A stretch of 64,000 bases of DNA from Alphaproteobacteria bacterium (GTDB taxonomy: Bacteria; Pseudomonadota; Alphaproteobacteria; Bin65), in contig JAJFFJ010000004.1 in the NCBI GenBank assembly GCA_021776685.1, positions 1 through 64,000 on the forward strand, written 5' to 3'. The notes beneath the pieces were generated by a model. That model searched no databases and had not been told where the DNA came from. It worked only from the letters and a program-made list of their open reading frames with translations. Every line of letters starts with the position of its first letter. The first letter of the stretch is position 1. Positions 56,313 to 64,000 of the stretch are shown piece after piece. The position numbers were made by a program, and so were the translations under genes.

Positions 56313-57115
56313 AGGGTCGCGTGCTGATTGTTGCCGGCTCCGATTCCGGCGGCGGCGCAGGCATTCAGGCGGACATCAAGGCAGTAACCGCGCTGGACGG
56401 CTTTGCCATGACCGCAATTACGGCGCTGACGGCCCAGAATACCTGTGGTGTCCATGGCATTCATGCAGTTGAGAGCAGCTTCATCGCTCAACAAATCGAC
56501 GTGGTCCTAGACGATCTGGGCGCCGACGCGGTCAAGACAGGTATGCTCCATTCCAGCGAGGTCATTGAGACGGTGGTGGCGGCGCTCGGAGGCCACGGGG
56601 ATATACCGTTGGTGGTCGACCCGGTAATGGTCGCCAAAGGCGGCGCAAGCCTGCTGGAGCAGCAAGCCGTCGCCAGCCTGCGCGACACGCTGCTGCCACA
56701 CGCGACCGTCATCACCCCTAACCTGCCGGAAGCGGCCGCATTGCTCGACCGCAGGGTCACGGATGTGGGAGACATGGAACAGGCCGCACGGGATCTGCTC
56801 GACCTGGGACCAGCCGCGGTGCTGCTGAAGGGTGGTCACCTGCCTGGCGACGAGATTGTCGACTTGCTGGTAGCCCGGGACGGCGTCACCAGGACATTCC
56901 GGGGCGACCGGGTCGACACGCCCCACACCCACGGGACCGGTTGTACGCTGGCGTCCGCCCTCGCCGCCGGTCTTGCACAGGGCCTGCCGCTCGCTGATGC
57001 AGTGGCGCGCGCGCGCGCCTATACGCTGGAAGCGATCCTCACCGCGCCAGGCTATGGCGCCGGGCACGGACCCCTCAATCACGCCCACACAGTCATGGAT
57101 TTTTCTGCTGCCTGA
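56309..57115 (+). CDS. thiD: Hydroxymethylpyrimidine/phosphomethylpyrimidine kinase
   Basis: The 268-residue ribokinase-fold kinase has [19 protein letters not shown] at its start. [20 protein letters not shown], with the anion-hole and catalytic cysteine region, lies near the end. It phosphorylates the thiamine pyrimidine. Coupling to glmM is unusual functionally but found in alphaproteobacteria. Confidence 0.94.
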   Translation: MKGRVLIVAGSDSGGGAGIQADIKAVTALDGFAMTAITALTAQNTCGVHGIHAVESSFIAQQIDVVLDDLGADAVKTGMLHSSEVIETVVAALGGHGDIPLVVDPVMVAKGGASLLEQQAVASLRDTLLPHATVITPNLPEAAALLDRRVTDVGDMEQAARDLLDLGPAAVLLKGGHLPGDEIVDLLVARDGVTRTFRGDRVDTPHTHGTGCTLASALAAGLAQGLPLADAVARARAYTLEAILTAPGYGAGHGPLNHAHTVMDFSAA

Positions 57116-57121
57116 GCCAGG

Positions 57122-58501
57122 TCAGATCACGCCGCGGAGCTGATTGCGGGTAAAGGCTAGATCCCGCAGCCGGGTCAGCGCTTCGGCAAGCGCGTCGCGA
57201 TCCATAATCGACGTCACCGATGCCCGCACCGCATGGGGCGCCGCTGTCTGGCCCACGGCGAACGTGGAAGCCGGTACGACGCGAATACCAAGCCGCACGG
57301 CCGCCTCCGCAAACTCTGCACTGCGCCAGGGTGGCGGCAAATGGATCAGAACATGGAAACTGGCGGGATCGGCATCGATCCTGAGGCCATCCAGGAGGGT
57401 GGCGGCAAGTTCCTGCCGGCGCGCCACTTCCTGGCGCAGGCCAGACATCAAACGGTCTGCAGTACCGTCCCTGATCCAGCTGCTGACAATTTCGTGCATC
57501 AACGGCGGCTGACACACGCTGGTGGCATAGGCCGCTGCCGTAATCGGCCGAACCAGCGGTTCCGGCGCGACGATCCAGCCGGCGCGTAATCCCGGCGCGA
57601 AACTCTTCGACGCGCTGCTGACAAAAATGGTCCGCTCGGGCGCCAATGCGGCGATCGCCGGTGGGCGTTCCGCCTTCATCCAGCCATAGACGTCATCTTC
57701 AATGATGGTCAGATCAAGCGAACGGGCCACCGCCACAATGGCCTCGCGACGGGCCAGGCTCATGGTTGCGGTGGTTGGATTATGCAGCGTCGGGTTGATC
57801 GCCACGAAGCGCGCATGATGATGGCGCGCCGCCCTTTCGAGTGCGTCGGGCAGCATGCCTTCTTCATCCATCGCAACCGGTTCGAGTTGCAGATGATGCA
57901 GGCGGCAAAGGTCGATCACCCCCGGATAGGTCAGCGCCTCAGCCAGGACGGTCTGCCCCGGCTCGATCAACGCGGTTAGGGTCACAGACAATGCGTGTTG
58001 GGCGCCACAGGCCAGCACCATTCTGTCTGGCTGCGGTTCGATGCCGGCGCGGGCAATCCAGGATGCTGCGGCTTCGCGGTAGTCCAGATACCCCGCCGTC
58101 GGCATATAGGGGACCAGACGGCTCGCATCCGCAGTTTCCGACAGGGCACCCATGGTCACCCGCAAGGCATCGGCCTGGGCAGCGGTAGGGGCGATGTTGA
58201 TGCCCATGTCATAGGGCATCGGCGACGTGGGCGGGATCAGCGCAGCGGCCAGCTGCTGGCGCTGGCGCACGAAGGTACCACGGCCCACCTCACCGCTCAC
58301 CAGGCCTCGTTGCTCGGCCAGTGTATAGGCACGACTGATGGTGCCGACGGTGACACCCAGCTTCCAGGCCAGGTCCCGTTGTGGCGGCAGCTTGTCGCCA
58401 GGGCTCAGATCACCCTGATCGACGGCATCGGAAATCGCCTCGGCGATCACCTGATAGCGAGGGCCCGCACGGCTTGCGAGGTCTGGTATCCATATTGTCA
58501 T
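57122..58501 (-). CDS. MocR-type regulator: GntR winged helix fused to aminotransferase
   Basis: The 459-residue protein has a GntR wHTH (YQVIAEAISDAVDQGDLSPGDKLPPQRDLAWKLGVTVGTISRAYTLAEQ) at 17-70. A fold-type I aminotransferase domain with the PLP lysine in SSASKSFAPGLRAGW follows. Such regulators sense PLP or an amino acid. The start ATG at 58501 overlaps an operator-like inverted repeat. It converges with thiD and is divergent from the DUF1127-PaiB-PhzF genes, its probable targets. Confidence 0.9.
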   Translation of the reverse strand: MTIWIPDLASRAGPRYQVIAEAISDAVDQGDLSPGDKLPPQRDLAWKLGVTVGTISRAYTLAEQRGLVSGEVGRGTFVRQRQQLAAALIPPTSPMPYDMGINIAPTAAQADALRVTMGALSETADASRLVPYMPTAGYLDYREAAASWIARAGIEPQPDRMVLACGAQHALSVTLTALIEPGQTVLAEALTYPGVIDLCRLHHLQLEPVAMDEEGMLPDALERAARHHHARFVAINPTLHNPTTATMSLARREAIVAVARSLDLTIIEDDVYGWMKAERPPAIAALAPERTIFVSSASKSFAPGLRAGWIVAPEPLVRPITAAAYATSVCQPPLMHEIVSSWIRDGTADRLMSGLRQEVARRQELAATLLDGLRIDADPASFHVLIHLPPPWRSAEFAEAAVRLGIRVVPASTFAVGQTAAPHAVRASVTSIMDRDALAEALTRLRDLAFTRNQLRGVI

Positions 58502-58525
58502 GGTACCAATATATACATTGATACC
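58502..58525. promoter_or_regulatory. Inverted repeat GGTACCAAT-N6-ATTGATACC, candidate MocR operator
   Basis: Eight of nine arm positions pair across a 6-nt AT-rich spacer, directly at the mocR start codon. It lies in the 105-bp divergent gap before the DUF1127 gene at 58607. GntR/MocR proteins often repress themselves from such sites. Confidence 0.5.
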
Positions 58526-58606
58526 GCTTATTGAGTCAATTAACTTTCGATTGTCGCGATTTTACGGTGACAATTGATCTAATTGCCCAGATAATGGAGG
58601 GGTACA

Positions 58607-58822
58607 ATGTTCCAAACCAAACCTCTTGCCACGCACAGACAATCATTGTTCGCCCGTTGGCGCGCCGCCGCGGTGACGGCTCCGGACATTCTCCTCCTGT
58701 GGGCTGACCGGGCCGCAAGTCGTCGGGCATTAATGAGGCTGGACGACCGGCAGCTTGGTGACATCGGTGTCAACCGTTTCGATGCAGTGCGGGAAGCCCG
58801 AAAGCCCTTCTGGCGGGGCTGA
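58607..58822 (+). CDS. DUF1127 (YjiS-like) protein
   Basis: The 71-residue protein ends with RAALMRLDDRQLGDIGVNRFDAVREARKPFW-type sequence, the family hallmark (L-x-x-L-d-d-r-x-L-x-D-I-G-l-x-R). DUF1127 proteins are small, Arg-rich and linked to RNA or nucleic-acid binding and phosphate metabolism. GGAGGGG lies before the ATG. It is divergent from mocR and precedes paiB by 3 nt. Confidence 0.85.
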   Translation: MFQTKPLATHRQSLFARWRAAAVTAPDILLLWADRAASRRALMRLDDRQLGDIGVNRFDAVREARKPFWRG

Positions 58823-58825
58823 GCG

Positions 58826-59476
58826 ATGTATGTGCCGGACGAATTCGGGATCGAGGATTCCGACTCCGCCTATCAGCTGATCGACGCCTACAATTTCGGC
58901 CTTCTGGTCAGCTGCGAGGCAGACCAGCCGGTGGCGACCCACCTGCCTTTCCTTGTGGATCGGAATCGGGGTGCAAAAGGCGTGCTGGTGGCTCACATGG
59001 CCCGGGCCAACGCCCATTGGGAGGAGCTGGACGGACGTCAGGCAATGGCAATCTTCCAGGGACCGCATGGGTATGTGTCGCCATCCTGGTATGCCGAGGG
59101 GCCCGCAGTCCCCACCTGGAATTATGCCGCGGTCCATGTCTACGGACAGATCGAACTGGTCACCGCCCCGGACCGTTTGCGCGAAATCGTCTTTGCACTC
59201 GCCCACAAGCATGAGTCCGACGACGGTGGCTGGCGGCCGGAAACCCTGCCGGATCGTTATGTGGAAGGCATGCTGAGTGGTATCGTCGGCCTCGACTTGA
59301 CCATCGAACGGCTGGAAGCGAAACACAAACTGTCCCAGAACCGTCCAGCGGTGGATCAGAGCCGTGTGATCGATGCCCTCTGGGCGAGCGCCAACTATGG
59401 TGATCGGGACCTGGCCGGGTATATGGCCAAATACACAAATCCCGGATCCAATCCGGTCGAAGAAGAGGTTAGTTGA
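58826..59476 (+). CDS. PaiB-like FMN-binding transcriptional regulator
   Basis: The 216-residue protein has the split-barrel start MYVPDEFGIEDSDSAYQLIDAYNFGLLVS and the FQGPHGYVSPSWYAEGPAVPTWNYAAVHVYG motif of the PaiB/FMN-binding negative regulator family. In Bacillus, PaiB acts with the PaiA acetyltransferase. Here it heads a PhzF-EamA run, overlapping PhzF as TGATG. Confidence 0.9.
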   Translation: MYVPDEFGIEDSDSAYQLIDAYNFGLLVSCEADQPVATHLPFLVDRNRGAKGVLVAHMARANAHWEELDGRQAMAIFQGPHGYVSPSWYAEGPAVPTWNYAAVHVYGQIELVTAPDRLREIVFALAHKHESDDGGWRPETLPDRYVEGMLSGIVGLDLTIERLEAKHKLSQNRPAVDQSRVIDALWASANYGDRDLAGYMAKYTNPGSNPVEEEVS

Positions 59477-60264
59477 TGGATTTGACGCTCTACCAGGTGG
59501 ACGCATTCACCGATCATGTCTTCGGTGGAAACCCCGCCGCGGTGTGCCCCCTCGAATCCTGGCTGCCGGACGCGGTGATGCAGAATATCGCGACAGAGAA
59601 CAACCTTTCCGAAACCGCATTTTTTGTGGCCAACGGCGACGACTATGACATCCGCTGGTTCACGCCGACGGACGAGATCGACCTGGCCGGGCACCCCACC
59701 CTGGCGACGGCCTGGGTCATCCTCGAGCGACTGGAACCGGCGCGCAGTGCGGTCAGCTTTCACACCAAAATCGGTGACACGCTGATCGTCACCCGCGAGG
59801 GGCCGCGACTGGCCATGGATTTTCCGTCCCGGCCCCCTGCCCCCTCCGATCACAGCGAAGCGATTGCCGAGGCGCTGGGTGGAACGCCGGAGACAGTCCT
59901 GGCTGCCCGTGACGGATTTGCGGTCTACGCGACAGAGGCGGAAGTCGCAGCCCTCAAGCCCAACATGCATTTGCTGGCCCAGCTCGACCATTTGGGGATC
60001 ATCGCCACTGCACCCGGCGATGACGCAGACTTCGTGTCCCGGTTCTTTGCGCCTGCCGCCGGTGTCCCGGAAGACCCGGTGACCGGTTCTGCCCATTGCA
60101 CCCTCATCCCGTATTGGGCGGAACGGTTGGGTAAATCCGACCTGTTCGCCCGACAGATTTCCGCCCGGGGGGGCGCCCTGTGGTGCCGCCACCGGGACGA
60201 CCGGGTGACCATTGCCGGCCAATGCGCGCCTTATATGCGCGGCACGGTCACCCTGCCCAACTGA
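59476..60264 (+). CDS. PhzF-family isomerase/epimerase
   Basis: The 262-residue protein has LYQVDAFTDHVFGGNPAAVCPLESWL and the LAGHPTLATAWVIL segment. GSAHCTLIPYWAERL and a duplicated hotdog-like fold follow. Relatives are phenazine isomerase and diaminopimelate-epimerase-like enzymes. It overlaps PaiB and the next gene (TGATG), so it is tightly coupled. Its substrate, likely an amino-acid-derived one given the MocR context, is unknown. Confidence 0.9.
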   Translation: MDLTLYQVDAFTDHVFGGNPAAVCPLESWLPDAVMQNIATENNLSETAFFVANGDDYDIRWFTPTDEIDLAGHPTLATAWVILERLEPARSAVSFHTKIGDTLIVTREGPRLAMDFPSRPPAPSDHSEAIAEALGGTPETVLAARDGFAVYATEAEVAALKPNMHLLAQLDHLGIIATAPGDDADFVSRFFAPAAGVPEDPVTGSAHCTLIPYWAERLGKSDLFARQISARGGALWCRHRDDRVTIAGQCAPYMRGTVTLPN

Positions 60265-61178
60265 TGGCCGACATCGCCGCCAAACCTGCTGCCCCGTCGC
60301 TGAGCCTGCCAGTGGCCATGGCGGCCATCGGTGCGCTGCTGTTGTGGAGCGGCACCGGCGTCGCCAACAAGGTGGCGCTGCAAGAGATCGACCCGCTGAC
60401 GGCAGGTTTGCTCCGCTCGATGCTGGCTGGTTTCATTGCACTGGCCATCGTGCTCGTGCTGCGCTTCCCTTTTCCGAAGTCAGGCGGCGATCGTTTGCTC
60501 TTCCTGGTCTCAGGCGTCACCAGTTTCGCATTCTGGCCCGGCGTGCTGTCACTGGGCCTTGGCTGGACCACGGCCAGCCATGCGGTGTTGATCATGGCGC
60601 TGCTGCCGGTTTTCACGGCCCTGATCGCAAAGGCGATAGAACGCAAAGTCCCCAGGCCCGGCTGGTGGGTAGGTGCAGCAGTCGCACTTACCGGCACCAC
60701 GGTCCTGATCGCGATCCGGGATCCGGGTACGGGGTCAGCCTCTGAGGCGACACTGCTCGGGGACCTCACCGTCCTTGCCGGCAGTATCACCTGCTCAATC
60801 GGCTATGTGGCCGGCGGCAAGCTGACGCCGCGTTATGGCATGTGGGGCGGCACGTTCTGGAGCCTCACCATGGCGCTGATCGTTCTGATACCTGCGGTGG
60901 CGATTCTGATACCTTTCACGGATTGGGGTGCCGTCGGCCTCGCCGGGTGGGGCGGTATCGCCTACATGACCTTCGGCTCCTCGATCGCCGGCTACAGCCT
61001 CTGGTACTGGGCGCTCGGCGCCGGCGGCATCGCGCGGATCGGCACCTGGCAGTTTGGCATGCCGGTGATCGGCGTGATCCTGGCAGTCGTACTCCTAGGC
61101 GAACCGGTAGGCTGGCTCCTGCTGCTGGCGGGGACGACAATCATGGCCGGTACGATCATTGCGCAGAAATTCGCGTGA
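60264..61178 (+). CDS. EamA/DMT-family transporter
   Basis: The 304-residue protein has ten hydrophobic segments in two EamA repeats (first from MAAIGALLLWSGTGVANKVA, second from GDLTVLAGSITCSIGYVAGGKLT). Members export amino acids or metabolites. Its ATG overlaps the PhzF stop as TGATG. It probably exports what PhzF makes or the amino acid MocR senses. Confidence 0.9.
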   Translation: MADIAAKPAAPSLSLPVAMAAIGALLLWSGTGVANKVALQEIDPLTAGLLRSMLAGFIALAIVLVLRFPFPKSGGDRLLFLVSGVTSFAFWPGVLSLGLGWTTASHAVLIMALLPVFTALIAKAIERKVPRPGWWVGAAVALTGTTVLIAIRDPGTGSASEATLLGDLTVLAGSITCSIGYVAGGKLTPRYGMWGGTFWSLTMALIVLIPAVAILIPFTDWGAVGLAGWGGIAYMTFGSSIAGYSLWYWALGAGGIARIGTWQFGMPVIGVILAVVLLGEPVGWLLLLAGTTIMAGTIIAQKFA

Positions 61179-61229
61179 TCTTTGCTAGAATCAGGTGCCC
61201 GTAGTGCCCGAACATCAGGACGCCAAGCA

Positions 61230-61943
61230 ATGACCGAAGATCTGTTTCGCGCAGACGCCTATCTCCGGACCTGCGACGCCGAAGTGACAGTCGCCGATGC
61301 GGGCGGCATCGTGCTCGACCGGACGGTCTTCTACCCCACGGGCGGTGGGCAACCCGGTGATACCGGGATTCTCAGCTGGGACGGCGGCGAATGCCGCATC
61401 GTCGATACCCGCAAGGCCAAGGAGACGGGAAACATTGTGCATATTCCGGAAGACGGAGCGCCCCTGCCGTCCGCTGGCGCGACGGCGACCGCTGCCATCG
61501 ACTGGGATCGCCGCCACCGGTTCATGCGCATGCACACCTGCATGCATCTTCTGAGCGCCATCGTGGACGGTGAAATTACCGGCGGCCAGGTGGGCGACGG
61601 CAAAGGCAGGGTCGACTTCAATCTTCCGGATACCAGCATCGACAAGGAAGCCGTGGGCGCTGCGCTCAACCGCCTGATCGAGGAGGATCACCCCGTCAGC
61701 GCCACGTGGATTACCGATGAAGAATTGCAGGCCCGGCCGGAACTTATCAAGACCATGTCTGTAAAGCCGCCGACCGGCGCAGGCCGGGTACGGCTGATGC
61801 AAGTGGGCGACGGTGTCGATCTGCAGCCTTGCGGCGGCACCCATGTTCTGGCGACCAGCGAGATCGGGCCCGTGGAAATCGGCAAGATCGAGAACAAGGG
61901 TCGACAGAACCGGCGCATCAACCTGCGGCTCGTGACACCGTAG
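61230..61943 (+). CDS. Alanyl-tRNA editing protein (AlaX-type)
   Basis: The 237-residue protein has the zinc-site motifs HTCMHLLSA (HxxxH) and CGGTHV (CxxxH), and RTVFYPTGGGQPGDTG at the front. It deacylates Ser-tRNA-Ala or Gly-tRNA-Ala in trans. ATG 61230 is chosen over a longer frame. It is 51 nt downstream of the EamA gene and may share its promoter. Confidence 0.9.
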   Translation: MTEDLFRADAYLRTCDAEVTVADAGGIVLDRTVFYPTGGGQPGDTGILSWDGGECRIVDTRKAKETGNIVHIPEDGAPLPSAGATATAAIDWDRRHRFMRMHTCMHLLSAIVDGEITGGQVGDGKGRVDFNLPDTSIDKEAVGAALNRLIEEDHPVSATWITDEELQARPELIKTMSVKPPTGAGRVRLMQVGDGVDLQPCGGTHVLATSEIGPVEIGKIENKGRQNRRINLRLVTP

Positions 61944-62054
61944 GGGCTTCATCAACGACTGCCCCCACCTAACCTATGCCATCAAATCAACGCTCAACCC
62001 GGACGAAATCGCTACCAGCCGCCCGCCAAGTGATACCGGCCGGCTAACATCGCC

Positions 62055-62957
62055 TCAGTGACCTGAATCGGCGCGTTCAACCTCCGACTGCTCCAACAGC
62101 CATTCTCGAAAGGCCTGAAAGCGCCGGTCGTCCTTGGTGCGATCGGGGTACACCAGATGGTAGGCGCCGCGAGACGGCATATGGATGTCAAAGGGCACAA
62201 TTAGTTGCCCGGCCTCCACATCCCGGCCAATCATCTGGCGGTCCGCCATACCGACGCCCATCCCCGACAGCGCCGCCTCGAGCATCTCCGGCATGGTCTC
62301 AAAGACCGGGCCGGCTGCCGGGTCGATATCCTCCACCCCCGCCAGCAGCAGCCACATGCGCCAGTCATCTGGCCTGGTACGAATGTGCAGAAGCCGAAAC
62401 CGTTTCAGGTCGTCCGGCTGGTTTAGCGGATGCTCCTCGTCCAGCAGCCGTGGACTGCAGACCGGCAATGTGTCGACCGGGAACAAGGGCTCGGCGTTGA
62501 TCCCGGGCCAGTCACCAAGGCCAAAACGAATAGCGAAATCCTCATCATCGCGTTCGAAGTCGATAATTCGGTTGGTGCTGGAAAAGCGCAGGTCGATCTC
62601 CGGGTGCCGCTCCTGAAAATCCACCAAGCGCGGCAGCAGCCAGCGCAACGCGATGGACGGGGTCAGGCTCACGGTCAATGGCCCGCGGCCGGCGGTCAGG
62701 CGTCGGGTGGCCAGGCGCAGCGACTCCAGAGCCTCACGCACCTCCTCCGCATAGGTGCGCCCCTTTGCCGTCAGACTGACTCCCCGCCCCGCGCGCCGGA
62801 ACAGTTTGACCTGCAGGAGATCTTCCAGACTGCGAATCCGGTGGCTGACAGCCGAGGGCGTCAAAAACAGTTCGTCCGCAGCCCGTTGATAGTGGCCGTG
62901 GCGCGCGGCGGATTCGAACACCCTGAGGGCGTCTAGGGGAGGAAGCTCAGACATCAT
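62055..62957 (-). CDS. LysR-family transcriptional regulator (GcvA-like)
   Basis: About 300 residues from ATG 62957 or 62954. The LysR HTH is LPPLDALRVFESAARHGHYQRAADELFLTPSAVSHRIRSLE, and the effector domain contains the GcvA-type pattern DEDFAIRFGLGDWPGINAEPLFP. It is divergent from the small gene at 63106, its likely target. Confidence 0.92.
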   Translation of the reverse strand: MMSELPPLDALRVFESAARHGHYQRAADELFLTPSAVSHRIRSLEDLLQVKLFRRAGRGVSLTAKGRTYAEEVREALESLRLATRRLTAGRGPLTVSLTPSIALRWLLPRLVDFQERHPEIDLRFSSTNRIIDFERDDEDFAIRFGLGDWPGINAEPLFPVDTLPVCSPRLLDEEHPLNQPDDLKRFRLLHIRTRPDDWRMWLLLAGVEDIDPAAGPVFETMPEMLEAALSGMGVGMADRQMIGRDVEAGQLIVPFDIHMPSRGAYHLVYPDRTKDDRRFQAFREWLLEQSEVERADSGH

Positions 62958-63105
62958 CAACTCAATACATGAATTACGTTCACTAATATGGAGAGAAAGC
63001 ATCTTTTGTCAATTCGAACAAACTCACCATTTTACACCTATCACAGACGGGGATGCTGTTTAGCCCGACCGAGCATCCCGCACCAAACCTGAAGGAGACT
63101 CAATT

Positions 63106-63291
63106 ATGTTGACCGATCATCTGAACCGCAATTTCGCCCACGGTGCCAACGACGGCCATCCCGATCTGCGCCGCGCTGCCGATGGCGGCATCGACTACAA
63201 CTACTACCGGACGCTGGGACACCGGGAACGTGCCAAGGCCGTCGCTAACGCCGCCGGCAGCCTCGGCCGTCTGATCCGCCGGGTCTTCTAG
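63106..63291 (+). CDS. Small hypothetical protein
   Basis: The 61-residue protein starts after a strong AAGGAG. It has a polar N-half and a helical basic C-half (LGHRERAKAVANAAGSLGRLIRRVF). It is divergent from the LysR gene and followed by hairpins. I cannot name its family. Confidence 0.65.
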   Translation: MLTDHLNRNFAHGANDGHPDLRRAADGGIDYNYYRTLGHRERAKAVANAAGSLGRLIRRVF

Positions 63292-63301
63292 TCCGGAATT
63301 T

Positions 63302-63325
63302 GCCTCGGCCCCTCTCTCCCGAGGC
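63302..63325 (+). terminator. Hairpin after the 61-residue gene
   Basis: GCCTCGG (63302-63308) pairs with CCGAGGC (63319-63325) around CCCCTCTCTC, 10 nt past the stop. Only TT follows, so termination strength is uncertain. Confidence 0.35.
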
Positions 63326-63353
63326 TTGGCGTAGGCACCAGCCTGCGCTAACA

Positions 63354-63389
63354 GGAACACCGCCGCCGGCACCGCCGCGGCGGTGTTCC
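63354..63389. other. Perfect 13-bp stem-loop in an intergenic region
   Basis: GGAACACCGCCGC pairs without mismatch with GCGGCGGTGTTCC around a 10-nt loop. No T-run follows. It may stabilise the 3' end of the small transcript or act as a barrier before the thioesterase gene. Confidence 0.45.
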
Positions 63390-63447
63390 AATTTCCGGGA
63401 TACTCGCCTGCCGCACTCAATCACGGACACAGACGCTGATCTAGCCC

Positions 63448-64000
63448 ATGCCTGATGACTCGCCCTCTGCCACCACCACCCGCCGCCGCACCATAAGTTG
63501 GGCGAATCCCGACGACTTGGCCCGGGCGCGACGGGCAACCACAGGCAAGGATTTCTTCACTCAGGTTGCGACCGGGGAAATTCCGCCACCACCGCTCTAT
63601 AACGCGGTCGATATTGCGATCACCGATGTGGGCGATGGCGCGTCTGTGCTGACCTGCCAGCCGGGCGAACACCTCTACAATCCCATGGGCATTGTTCACG
63701 GGGGCCTGCATGGCACGTTGATCGACAGCGCCGCGGGCGTCGCGCTGCAATCCACCCTGCCGGAAGGGCCGCGGCCAGCCACGGTGCGGTTAAGCGTCGA
63801 TTTTCTGCGCCCGATTACGGCGGAGACCGGCCTGATTCGTTGTGAGGGCAAGCTGATCAAGGGCGGACGTCAGATTGGACTTTCCGACGCCAATATCCTC
63901 GACTCAAACAGCAAGCTGTTGGCCCGTGGTCAGGTGACCTTTGCGCTGTCGCCCTCCGCGGCATGGGCCCAGGCAGAGGACGCAACGCCGCCAACGACGA
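63448..64000 (+). CDS. PaaI-like hotdog thioesterase (runs off the right edge)
   Basis: From ATG 63448 the frame is open to the window end (184 codons). It contains the hotdog motif YNPMGIVHGGLHGTLIDSAAG, with the PaaI family's HGG and catalytic acid D, then VRLSVDFLRPITAETGLIRCEGKLIKGGRQIGL. Such enzymes hydrolyse acyl-CoA thioesters. The stop lies beyond 64000. Start codon choice is by position only; the N-terminal 30 residues are Arg/Thr-rich. Confidence 0.82.
   Translation, partial: MPDDSPSATTTRRRTISWANPDDLARARRATTGKDFFTQVATGEIPPPPLYNAVDIAITDVGDGASVLTCQPGEHLYNPMGIVHGGLHGTLIDSAAGVALQSTLPEGPRPATVRLSVDFLRPITAETGLIRCEGKLIKGGRQIGLSDANILDSNSKLLARGQVTFALSPSAAWAQAEDATPPTT

Overview
The window is a GC-rich, densely coding stretch of an alphaproteobacterial chromosome. 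The best lineage markers are the GapR-type DUF2312 protein, a DUF1244 gene, the DUF4164-zapA pair, a fused indolepyruvate ferredoxin oxidoreductase, and the order yebC-ruvCAB-ybgC-tolQRAB-pal-cpoB-tilS-ftsH-folP-glmM. Together these suggest a Rhodospirillales-like heterotroph, but this is inference from gene content. I saw no rRNA, tRNA, CRISPR array, transposase or prophage. Genes run off both ends: an MFS transporter on the left and a PaaI-like thioesterase on the right.

Positions 1-24.4 kb are catabolic and accessory. A Rieske oxygenase overlaps a HugZ-like flavin/heme-binding-type gene, near a MarR regulator and two MFS permeases. A DapA-family lyase, a glutathione S-transferase and a polysaccharide deacetylase form one operon. 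Zinc alcohol dehydrogenase, hydroxyproline-type racemase, N-formylglutamate amidohydrolase and a GCS2 ligase follow, then DUF1244, GapR-like and fused IorAB genes. At 21.4-24.4 kb on the minus strand lies a compact nicX-nicD-nicC operon for degrading 6-hydroxynicotinate through 2,5-dihydroxypyridine to maleamate and formate. The NicX iron ligands and the NicD catalytic triad are in place. The nicotinate hydroxylase (nicAB), maleamate amidase (nicF) and maleate isomerase (nicE) genes are absent. A TetR gene just downstream has an identical 12-bp palindrome at its own promoter and at the start of the next gene, a GNAT acetyltransferase.

Positions 24.6-32 kb hold a TonB energizing set (exbB-exbD-exbD-tonB) divergent from nicX. 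Next come two paralogous glutathionyl-hydroquinone reductases that flank two secreted unknowns. A pair of tiny secreted proteins sharing a four-cysteine pattern follows. This interval has most of the window's repeats, hairpins and unknown genes.

Positions 32.5-57 kb are mostly core functions: prs, gap, tkt, zapA, fau, ymdB-like, yebC, ruvCAB, the complete Tol-Pal operon, tilS, ftsH, folP, glmM and thiD. Two oddities stand out here. One is an M24 'pita-bread' protein that has lost four of five metal ligands. The other is a secreted protein resembling the periplasmic P1 head of SecD.

Positions 57-64 kb hold a MocR/GntR-aminotransferase regulator with a near-perfect inverted repeat at its start codon. 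It is divergent from a tightly coupled DUF1127-PaiB-PhzF-EamA-AlaX operon. A LysR regulator, a small gene and the partial thioesterase complete the window.
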